In this document: positions 1 to 5,624 of the stretch, in pieces | Layout: every line of letters starts with the position of its first letter | How positions within the stretch are numbered: the first letter of the stretch is position 1 | Source: CAYQAJ01 sp964415245 | GTDB lineage: Bacteria > Planctomycetota > Planctomycetia > Pirellulales > Pirellulaceae | NCBI GenBank assembly: GCA_964415245.1 | Contig: CAYQAJ010000316.1 | Span: 1-5,624, forward strand | DNA: 5,624 nt | Direction of reading: 5' to 3' | Translations under genes and position numbers: made by a program | Notes under the pieces: generated by a model | The model's input: the letters and a program-made list of their open reading frames with translations, nothing else | The model's database searches: none | What the model was told of the DNA's origin: nothing

Positions 1-3000
1 CGGTCCCACCACGGCGTAGCTGCCCGGCGCCAACAGCAGATTTGAAATCCCCGGCTGGCTTGCCCCGCCACCGACATTTAGCGCACCAGTGCGCTCGAAG
101 TAGGTGATTCCCGCGACAGGGTTCGCGGCCGGGTTGCCCGGATCCAGCGGCGCGAACCACACCACCCGCTCGATCGGCAGCGGCTCGGGTACGCCGGTCA
201 CCGGAGTCAGCAGGCTCATGTTGCCCGGCTCGAACGAAGTGGAGTCGGGCTGCAAGAAGGAGCGCTGCTGTGGCGTTTGGGCGTCCGCCACGCGCCCGCT
301 CACCACCACCCGCCACACGGGATACCGCGCTCCCGCGCCGTCTTCGGGCGTCACACGGCCCAAATCGAGCAGGCCGTTAATGTCGTACAGCTCGACGGGG
401 AGAATGGGATTGTTGGCGCTGCGGTTGCGGGTGCAGTAGACCTCGAAGAACCACGAGCCCTGGGGAATGCGGAACTGATCGAGGTCCTCGTCGCCCTCCA
501 TCATTCCCATGCCGCCCTGCAGCCGGTAATCAGGACTCCCACCGTCTTCATCATCGGTGTCGGCCACACGGCGGTCGTGGAAAGCGATGTTCTCGGTAAT
601 CAACAGATCGGGGTATTCGGCACCCCACACGACGCGCCGTTCCGGGTCCCCCTCGTCGGTTGCCGGATTGCCGTCCATGGGTACCCAGCCGTTCAAGGGG
701 TTCACGTCGTATTCGAAGGGGGTCATGATCGCGTCGGAGTCGCGGAAGTCGACCACGTTGATCGCCCACTGCGCCAATCGATGCGCCGTAAGCTCCTGCC
801 GCTCGGCGGCACCGAGACCCGGTTCGATCGTCGGCTGGACGTAGCCCGACTCCACCATGAGCCACGCCAGGCAGTACAAATGCCGGGCAAAAATCTGCGG
901 CGCAAAGCGGGGCACGGTGATGTACGGATCGTTGTTCAGCGGATTGAGGGGGATGCCCGCATAGCCGAACGGCGCTCCGCCAGGCCAGATCGCCTCGCCG
1001 GCGTCCGCTTCCAGCGGCTCGTCGACCACGTTGTTGCCGTTGTCGTCGACGCCGTTGCCGGTGACCCGGTTCACGTTCAGTAGCTGTCCGTGCTGCATCT
1101 CAAACGGGAGCATCAACGCCAGTTGGAGCGGGATGTCGGCTGGAAGAACTCCGCCAGCCAGCAGCCGCGCGGCATACAGTTCGGCGACCGACAGGTTCGG
1201 ACTGCCCGGCAGCGCCGACGGCCGCCAATCGGTGAACAGGCCGACGTTGGGCGTGGGCAGGTGGCGGCTCTCGGTGGTGAACGCCGCGCGGTTCCGCTGG
1301 TGCTGCGGGCTGATTTGGCTGATCGTGCCGGGCGCCGTGCGAATCAGCCGCTGGGATTGCGACGCGGCGTCGCCGTCGAAGAATCGCAACAGGCGCTCCA
1401 GGTCGCTCACGGTGTACGGCCGGTCGAGAGTCGCGGCGCCCAGCCCGGTGGTGTCGTTGCGGCCCATGTCGAACAGGTTGATCTCGTAGGGGTCGTCGAG
1501 GCGCTGTCCCGGCGTCACGTTCAGGTACGCGGTGACGGGATGGCCCGCGTAATCGAGCCCCACGGCGTCGCGTCCCCACACGTCGGGCGGACTGCCGTAG
1601 CGGGAGCGATTGGCAACGTCGTACACGTTGGGGAGCCCCTGCGACTTGATGAAGCTGAGGAACGATTCGCCCCGCATGCCCAGCGGCTGCGAATTGACGT
1701 TGGCGAGTACGAACTGGCCGTAACGAGCGGCGAGTATCTGTCGATATTCGGGACCGGTGATGTGCCCGAAGTAGATGTCGGCCGGCCCGTAGCCGTGGCC
1801 GCGCGGCAGGGGAATGGGCGTAATGCCACCAGCAAACGGGCCGGGTATGGGAGCGAAGTAGCCATTGTCCATCGCCGCGTCGCCGTCGTGGTCGGTGTGG
1901 ATCAGCGACCCATTGGCGTTGAGGTTCAGTCGGCCGTCCAAATCGATGCACAGCGGGGCCACGAGCACCTTGTATCGCCGACCGTCGGGTGCCGTCTGCA
2001 CCGCGAAACCGGGGTCGTACCAGTTGCTATCGGGTTTGCCGTCGCGATCGTTGTCGACATCCCAGGGGCCGGTGATGAGCGAGGCGGACATTTGGGCGTC
2101 GGTGCGGGCAAACCCGTCGAAGGCCGGATTGCCACCGGTAAAGTTCGGGTGGTCCCACGGCATGGGGCGCAGAACGATCTTGCGGCGGAAGTCGCGATAG
2201 GCGGGATTGGTCGTGTCCCACAAGTCGGGTCGCAGGTTGCGCCAATAATTCACCAATGCGGGTCGGTGCAGCGAGGGGATAATGTCGTTGCTGCCGGTGG
2301 CGGTGCCCGGCACCATGGCCATCAGCATGTTCTGGAAGTCGGGCGCGTCGTAGTCTTCGTCGGCGCCGCCCTGATCGGGCACGCCGGCCATATACGCCGC
2401 GAAGTGCGGCANNNNNNNNNNNNNNNNNNNNNNNNNNNNNNNNNNNNNNNNNNNNNNNNNNNNNNNNNNNNNNNNNNNNNNNNNNNNNNNNNNNNNNNNN
2501 NNNNNNNNNNNTGAACGTGGCGTCGACGTTGCCCGTCACCGGGTTGTAGCCGAAGCCGGTGCCGTTGAACGCGCGGCCGTTGATGAGAAACGTGTCGCCG
2601 GGGACCGGGAGCACATTGAAGGGACTGTCGCTGGGAAACATTTCCACGCGCAATAAGCCATTGGCCGGATCGCAGTCGACCACGCGCGTGCTCCGCATGG
2701 CGGCCGCGCCGTCGAGCATGGTCAGCACATTGCCGTTGTACGCATCAGGCACGCTGCTGAAGGTGAATCCCGCTGCCGGCGTGAAGCTGAATCGCACGAA
2801 TTGACCACCCACTTCTGGCGTGACGGCCGTGGCGTTACTGACCGTTCCCTTCACCATGTCGCGCCCGCTGTACAGGTCGCCCAACAGCGAATGTCCCCGC
2901 ACGCTGGAGCGCGAGAGCGTATCGCGGAGCATTTGGTACAGAGCGCGTTCGGCGAGCTGCTGCGGATGGTCGCCGGTCAGCTCGTGCCGCGCGAAGGCAC

Positions 3001-3130
3001 GGGAAGCGCTGCTGAACTGCGAGGAGGACACGACGTAGGCCGTGACCATGAGCAGAAAGATGGTGAGCAGGCTGAGCACCATCAACAGGATGATGCCTCG
3101 CCGCGGTTTTCTTCTGCGTGAGCGTGCCAT
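1..3130 (-). CDS. Very large GspK/PilX-like minor pseudopilin (partial, contains assembly gap)
   Basis: The start is ATG at 3130-3128, preceded by GGAGG with an 8-nt spacer. An in-frame GTG at 3160 has no such site. The N-terminus is a short basic leader (MARSRRRKPRRG), then a hydrophobic helix at about residues 13-35 beginning IILLMVLSLL. Position +5 after the Gly is Met, not Glu, as expected for GspK, the pseudopilin known to lack Glu5. The frame is open for 206 codons to the N gap. It resumes at 2409 and stays open for 803 codons to position 1 without a stop, so over 1000 residues are visible. Landmarks after the gap are WDVDNDRDGKPD (2029-2064, Ca2+-loop-like), IDLDGRLNLNANG (about 1909-1950), NGVDDNGNNVVDEP (about 1015-1060) and AINVVDFRDSDAIMTPFEYD (about 706-770). 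The last resembles the W-x-D-x-D region of GspK. The last visible residues (LLLAPGSYAVVGP, positions 1-40) recall lamin-tail-type domains. The protein would cap a pseudopilus. Envelope location and membrane anchoring are fairly sure; the GspK assignment is inference. Confidence 0.72.
2412..2511. other. Assembly gap (100 N)
   Basis: Exactly 100 Ns lie inside the large GspK-like gene. The reading frame before the gap (codons ending at 2513, one base left over) and after it (two bases, then codons from 2409) agree only if the missing sequence is a multiple of three. Since 100 is not, the Ns look like a scaffolding placeholder of arbitrary size. Conceptual translation straight through the gap gives a false frame downstream. 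Confidence 0.97.
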
Positions 3131-3138
3131 CTTCTCCG

Positions 3139-3143
3139 CCTCC
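3139..3143 (-). promoter_or_regulatory. Ribosome binding site of the GspK-like gene
   Basis: GGAGG on the minus strand lies 8 nt before ATG 3130. It decides the start in favour of ATG 3130 over the upstream in-frame GTG at 3160. The chosen start also gives a compact basic prepilin-like leader of 12 residues. Confidence 0.75.
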
Positions 3144-3145
3144 GG

Positions 3146-3175
3146 CTGAAAACTGAACACCGAACACTGTAAACT
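3146..3175 (+). repeat. Degenerate 7-bp tandem repeat, four units
   Basis: Plus-strand units are CTGAAAA, CTGAACA, CCGAACA and CTGTAAA, followed by CT. The consensus is CTGAAMA with period 7. It lies in the spacer between the GspI-like and GspK-like genes, just upstream of the GspK-like ribosome binding site. It has low GC compared with the surrounding coding DNA. No function is visible. Confidence 0.6.
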
Positions 3176-3178
3176 TGC

Positions 3179-3216
3179 TCGCTTCGCGCGCTTACGATGG
3201 GCACGCGGCGAAGCGA
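3179..3216 (-). promoter_or_regulatory. Intergenic stem-loop between GspI-like and GspK-like genes
   Basis: TCGCTTCGC (3179-3187) pairs perfectly with GCGAAGCGA (3208-3216). Three further G-C pairs are possible inside (3188-3190 with 3204-3206), with base 3207 bulged and a loop of about 13 nt. In the transcript it begins 4 nt after the stop codon of the GspI-like gene. No run of Us follows, only AGCAAGTTTA, so it is not a clear rho-independent terminator. It could be a weak attenuator or an mRNA-stabilising 3' end that sets the level of the downstream gene relative to the upstream ones. Confidence 0.5.
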
Positions 3217-3220
3217 CGCA

Positions 3221-4360
3221 TCAGTTCGTCCACATCGACGGCGACTCGAGCCGAATCGACTTCTCGTACACCGACGTCACGCTGGGAATCACGGTCACCT
3301 GCGGCGTGGGAAAGCTGCCGAAGTCCCAATCGGGTCCTTGCAGCGTAATGTTCCGCGCCGGAACGGGAGCCGTGAGATCGAGGTCGGGTTCGGCGTTGAC
3401 GACGCGATACCATTGGAATACGGGTCCCAGCGGCGAGTTGGCCGCGAGCATGACCCAGTTGCCCGTGCGGACTTCGACGTCGTCCGCGGTGCCGGTTCCC
3501 AGGGCGCTGATCCGCATGTCGCCGCCGCCAAACCCGCCGCTGTAGAAATCGGCTGGCTGGGCCACCTGGGCCAGCCGCTCGTTGGTGGCGTTGGCCGCCA
3601 TCGCCGGATCGCGCTGGTAGAACACGATCACCCACAGCGTGTACAGATCGTCGACGGAGCCCCGCTTGGGCGCGACCATCGCTATCCAGGAAAGATCTCC
3701 TTTCGATTGCCGCTTCGTCAGGTCGCTGGTGAACTCCTGAAGCGGGGGATCGGTATCCACGGCCGGTTCGCGAATCACCAGATCGTCCTGAAACACCATG
3801 ATCTCGTCGGCCTGCGGCAGTGTCATCGGGCCGTTAGCCGGAGTCACCGCGGCAATGCTCCGCGGGCTGATCGCGCGAATCGAAATGCGCCCCACGGCGG
3901 GGTTCGCTGCTCCGACGTAGGGAAACCCCCCGCTGCCGTTGACCGCCGTAAACCGCGGATCGATGGCGAACGCCTGGGGCACGGCCGGATTGAAGACGGG
4001 CGCGCCCGTCGGCGAGCCGTCGACCAGCACCCAGTTAATGGGGTTGGCCATGCCGCGGATGTGGAACTCCTCCACCCAGCTCTTGCCCGCGGCCGCGCGC
4101 TGATCGGCCACCAATCCACGATTGATCAACAGCCCCGCAACCGGCATCAGCGCCAAGGCGCCGAACAGACCGATGGTGGCGATGCCGATGGCAAACAGCA
4201 CTTCGAGCAGGCTCAGGCCGCGCCGCTGGCGGATGGCAGGCATCCGTCGCAGTTGCCGTCGCAGTCGCGAACGGGACGCGCGTCGCGGGCAGCCATCGCA
4301 ACGACATGCGGGCTGCGGCGTATCGATATTGTTTTGCCCTGTGATGCTTATCGCCGCCAT
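3221..4360 (-). CDS. GspI/PilV-like pseudopilin with long basic leader
   Basis: The protein has 379 residues. A prepilin peptidase site is visible at RQRRG/LSLLEVLFAIG: Gly48, Leu49 at +1 and Glu53 at +5. A hydrophobic helix follows (about 49-71, ending ALALMPVAG). The remaining ~300 residues lack a catalytic motif and look like a beta-rich periplasmic head, much longer than typical GspI (about 120 residues). The type 'LSLLEVLFAI' fits GspI/PilV minor pseudopilins. ATG 4360 follows directly after the TGA of the upstream gene and has GGGGGGA 6 nt before it, so translation is probably coupled. From this start the leader is 48 residues, Arg-rich, with three Cys in CRCDGC. An internal ATG at 4243 would give an ordinary 9-residue leader (MPAIRQRRG) but lacks a visible ribosome binding site. 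The gene ends at TGA 3221. Pseudopilin identity is strong; the I versus J/V subtype is less certain. Confidence 0.85.
   Translation of the reverse strand: MAAISITGQNNIDTPQPACRCDGCPRRASRSRLRRQLRRMPAIRQRRGLSLLEVLFAIGIATIGLFGALALMPVAGLLINRGLVADQRAAAGKSWVEEFHIRGMANPINWVLVDGSPTGAPVFNPAVPQAFAIDPRFTAVNGSGGFPYVGAANPAVGRISIRAISPRSIAAVTPANGPMTLPQADEIMVFQDDLVIREPAVDTDPPLQEFTSDLTKRQSKGDLSWIAMVAPKRGSVDDLYTLWVIVFYQRDPAMAANATNERLAQVAQPADFYSGGFGGGDMRISALGTGTADDVEVRTGNWVMLAANSPLGPVFQWYRVVNAEPDLDLTAPVPARNITLQGPDWDFGSFPTPQVTVIPSVTSVYEKSIRLESPSMWTN
4244..4265 (-). repeat. Short 12-bp-period tandem duplication in the leader of the GspI-like gene
   Basis: CCGTCGCAG occurs at 4244-4252 and again, extended to CCGTCGCAGT, at 4256-4265 (plus-strand reading). 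It encodes the repeated LRRQLRR just before the internal Met40. It contributes to the Arg-rich leader and looks like a small slippage duplication. Confidence 0.55.
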
Positions 4361-5479
4361 TCAGCGTCCCCCCATGGCTTGCCCGCGGCTGGCGATTTCG
4401 CGCGCCTCGGCCACGGCGGCCGGCGGGACGGGGCCGGGCGGAACGTAGCCGGTAATCGAAACGTCTTTGTTTTCCGCCGACGTGACCAACCCCGTTCGCT
4501 GTCCCACGGCCACCCAGCGATTCGCCTGGTCTGCCAGGTTCGCCCCCCCGACCTTTTCGTTGCTGCCGATAAGAAAGTAGGCGGGTGCCAGAATCGGCGT
4601 CCCCACGCCTTGCGCGAACACCTGGTCGACCTGCCCGCCGGGGTTGAAAACAACGATCACGGGCGTCACGTCGGTGGGACTTGAGGGGGTGAATTGCGTA
4701 CCCGCCAGCCCCACTCCCGACATGGAAAGGTCGATCACGGTTCGGCCGGAGAGTTCGAGCGGCGCGGCGACGGACCGCGTCGGCTGTCGCAGGATCTGAA
4801 ACGGAACTCCCCCCGGTCCCACCTGCGGCGCCGGCGCAGTGGGATGCGTGATCTGTGCGGTGTACGGCATGGCCGGGTCGTACGTCAGGCGATAGTACGG
4901 CCCTTGGTAGTTGAAGCGAATCAAGTCGCCGTCGCGGACCAGCGAGGCAATCTGGCCGCACGTGGCGGAGTCGAACTGCACCGTGCCCGCCGTGCCGATT
5001 CCTCCCGGAGGACTCGCCGCATTGACCAAGACTCGGGAGACGGCAAAGTCGCCCGAATAGGGGGGCGGCACCTCGACCACAAAAATCTCGATGCACTGCT
5101 CGGGCTCGCCTGCTTTGCGCTGGAACATGACGCCGACGGGGCGCCCCTTTTCGGCGGCCATCGACTTGGCCAGCGCCATTTGCGCGTTGAGCTGCCGCGT
5201 GACCTCGCGTATTTCCTGATCCTCGAGACCCAACCGCATCAGCGGCACCGCCACCGCCAACAGGAGCACCATGATCACGATCACCACCAACAGCTCCACA
5301 AGCGTGAAGCCGGGGCGTAATCGCTTCGTGGCGACTACGAGCTCATCCGAAAACTGTCCCAGAGAAGGGGACAGGCACAATTTGCTCCGCCAGTGGCCTC
5401 GAAAACGGCACGATGTCCACCGGGCTCCGCAAAATGAGCCAGTCCCCGACAGTTTTCGGATGAGCTCTAAGCAAAACAT
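4361..5479 (-). CDS. GspH/FimT-like pseudopilin with leader interrupted by a hairpin element
   Basis: The protein has 372 residues if it starts at ATG 5479. The prepilin motif is textbook: KRLRPG/FTLVELLVVIVIM, with Gly57, Phe58 (+1), Glu62 (+5) and a hydrophobic helix at about 58-80. Next comes an amphipathic stretch, LNAQMALAKSMAAEKGRPV (97-115), typical of GspH/FimT, then a long C-terminal head with only two cysteines (129 and 174), a possible disulfide pair. The head is much longer than in classical GspH. Residues 5-47 are encoded by the 129-bp inverted-repeat element. No ATG, GTG or TTG lies between the element and the cleavage site. Without the element the leader would be MFCLVVATKRLRPG. 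The ATG lies 5 nt after the upstream stop codon. An alternative start is TTG 5380 inside the element (24-residue leader, GGAG upstream). The role would be a minor pseudopilin of an envelope secretion or pilus machine. Pseudopilin identity is strong; the start is uncertain. Confidence 0.87.
   Translation of the reverse strand: MFCLELIRKLSGTGSFCGARWTSCRFRGHWRSKLCLSPSLGQFSDELVVATKRLRPGFTLVELLVVIVIMVLLLAVAVPLMRLGLEDQEIREVTRQLNAQMALAKSMAAEKGRPVGVMFQRKAGEPEQCIEIFVVEVPPPYSGDFAVSRVLVNAASPPGGIGTAGTVQFDSATCGQIASLVRDGDLIRFNYQGPYYRLTYDPAMPYTAQITHPTAPAPQVGPGGVPFQILRQPTRSVAAPLELSGRTVIDLSMSGVGLAGTQFTPSSPTDVTPVIVVFNPGGQVDQVFAQGVGTPILAPAYFLIGSNEKVGGANLADQANRWVAVGQRTGLVTSAENKDVSITGYVPPGPVPPAAVAEAREIASRGQAMGGR
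4367..4373 (-). promoter_or_regulatory. Probable ribosome binding site of the GspI-like gene
   Basis: GGGGGGA on the minus strand lies 6 nt before ATG 4360, within the last codons (Met-Gly-Gly-Arg) of the upstream pseudopilin gene. It supports the long-leader start and translational coupling across the abutting TGA/ATG. Confidence 0.5.
5339..5358 (+). repeat. Terminal inverted repeat, left copy
   Basis: This 20-bp sequence matches the reverse complement of 5448-5467 at every position. It abuts the GTA GTC GCC ACG codons that lead into the prepilin cleavage site. Confidence 0.9.
5378..5388 (-). promoter_or_regulatory. Possible internal start site supplied by the element (GGAG-CAAA-TTG)
   Basis: On the minus strand, GGAG (5388-5385) is followed after 4 nt by TTG (5380-5378), in frame with the GspH-like pseudopilin. 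Initiation here would give a 24-residue leader, closer to normal prepilin leaders than the 57 residues from ATG 5479. The spacer is short and TTG is a weak start, so this is only a candidate. Confidence 0.3.
5448..5467 (-). repeat. Terminal inverted repeat, right copy
   Basis: This is the exact reverse complement of 5339-5358. It begins directly after codon 4 (TTA) of the reading frame that starts at ATG 5479. Confidence 0.9.
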
Positions 5480-5484
5480 GCCAA

Positions 5485-5624
5485 CTACTCGGCCAGCAGG
5501 TGGTTATGAATGTTGTCGGAATAGCTCAGACGACCATCGCCGTTGGCGTCCATGGCGGTGCCAATCTGCGGGCCGCTGGGCGGCGTGTAGTAAGGATCGT
5601 TCGGCGGAACTGTGGTCGCGTATC
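5485..5624 (-). CDS. C-terminal end of a protein with an EF-hand-type loop, possibly GspG-like pseudopilin (partial)
   Basis: The frame is open from the window edge to TAG at 5487-5485 and encodes the last 46 residues. These include PYYTPPSGPQIGTAMD and end NIHNHLLAE. Residues at 5550-5515 read DANGDGRLSYSD, an exact match to the 12-residue EF-hand loop pattern with Asp1, Asn3, Asp5, Gly6, Leu8 and Asp12, so Ca2+ binding is likely. The stop lies 5 nt before the ATG of the GspH-like gene, which implies one operon. Known major pseudopilins (GspG) bind Ca2+ near their C-terminus, and G normally precedes H, so a GspG-like protein fits. However, EF-hand/dockerin-type tails occur in many envelope proteins, and the diagnostic N-terminus is outside the window. 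Confidence 0.7.
   Translation of the reverse strand, partial: YATTVPPNDPYYTPPSGPQIGTAMDANGDGRLSYSDNIHNHLLAE

Larger units (their letters stand above)
5339..5467. mobile_element. MITE-like 129-bp hairpin element inserted in a pseudopilin leader
   Basis: The ends are perfect 20-bp inverted repeats, gagctcatccgaaaactgtc at 5339-5358 and its reverse complement at 5448-5467. Inside lie imperfect arms (5367-5385 against 5429-5447, 16 of 19 positions matching). An inner pair follows, CCAGTGG (5390-5396) with CCACCGG (5417-5423). The whole unit can fold into one long hairpin with an 8-nt one-sided insertion (5359-5366). There is no internal gene, so it would be non-autonomous and moved by a transposase elsewhere. 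The terminal GAGCTC is itself palindromic, so it could be the tip of the repeat or a 6-bp target duplication. It is 129 bp (43 codons; 41 if GAGCTC is a duplication) and has no stop in the pseudopilin frame. Mobility is inferred from structure and position; copy number is unknown. Confidence 0.75.

Noticed and set aside
1100..1951. Minus-strand open frame of 283 codons inside the large GspK-like gene
   Set aside because: It is in another frame from the continuous 803-codon frame covering the same DNA, and its Arg/Pro/His-rich product is typical of a shifted frame.
2027..3160. A 377-residue protein ending near 2027
   Set aside because: It results from translating through 100 placeholder Ns into the wrong frame. 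The start at GTG 3160 is also inferior to ATG 3130 with GGAGG.
3197..4684. Long plus-strand open frame (495 codons), and similar ones at 277-1083 and 1090-2514
   Set aside because: They lie antisense to clear pseudopilin genes, cross gene boundaries or the N gap, show His/Arg/Gly-rich low-information protein, and have no recognisable motif. High GC in third codon positions explains them.
4035..5096. Minus-strand open frame of 353 codons spanning the H-like/I-like junction
   Set aside because: It is a shifted-frame shadow. The two real frames have perfect prepilin motifs, and their stop and start abut at 4361/4360.
5339..5467. Long hairpin read as a transcription terminator between genes
   Set aside because: No U-run follows either arm and the pseudopilin frame continues through it. 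The nested inverted repeats fit a mobile element better.
1..5624. tRNA, rRNA, CRISPR array, riboswitch or promoter
   Set aside because: None recognised. There are no spaced direct repeats, no RNA-gene consensus stretches and no convincing -35/-10 pair in the short intergenic regions.

Overview
The window is a GC-rich stretch read entirely from the minus strand. It holds a cluster of type II secretion / type IV pilus-like pseudopilin genes. The combination of unusually long pseudopilins and a very large GspK/PilX-like protein with Asp/Asn-Gly-rich (possible Ca2+) loops is what I would expect from a planctomycete (Pirellulales-like). That assignment is from recalled family style, not from a search. 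The sequence comes from a draft assembly, because it contains a run of exactly 100 Ns.

Layout in the direction of transcription, from high to low coordinates: (1) 5624-5485, the last 46 codons of a protein ending in a perfect EF-hand-type loop, possibly a GspG-like major pseudopilin. (2) 5479-4361, a GspH/FimT-like pseudopilin whose leader coding region is interrupted by a 129-bp hairpin element (5339-5467) with perfect 20-bp terminal inverted repeats. The element reads through in frame. (3) 4360-3221, a GspI/PilV-like pseudopilin starting on the base after the stop codon of gene 2. (4) A 90-nt spacer with a strong stem-loop and a degenerate 7-bp tandem repeat. (5) 3130 to beyond position 1, a very large GspK/PilX-like protein of more than 1000 residues. 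It is interrupted by the N gap and runs off the window.

The genes probably form one operon (G?-H-I-K order, no GspJ/PilW between I and K) that builds a pseudopilus in the cell envelope. H and I would be minor pseudopilins processed by a GspO/PilD-type prepilin peptidase. The K-like protein has the expected lack of Glu at position +5 and would sit at the tip. No promoter, RNA gene, CRISPR array or rho-independent terminator was recognised. The long plus-strand open frames are antisense shadows of high-GC codon usage.

The most interesting signal is the mobile hairpin sitting inside the prepilin leader. Removing it restores a compact 14- or 16-residue prepilin leader starting at ATG 5479. The element is thus a recent-looking in-frame insertion that has either lengthened the leader to 57 residues or supplied a new internal start (TTG 5380, preceded by GGAG).
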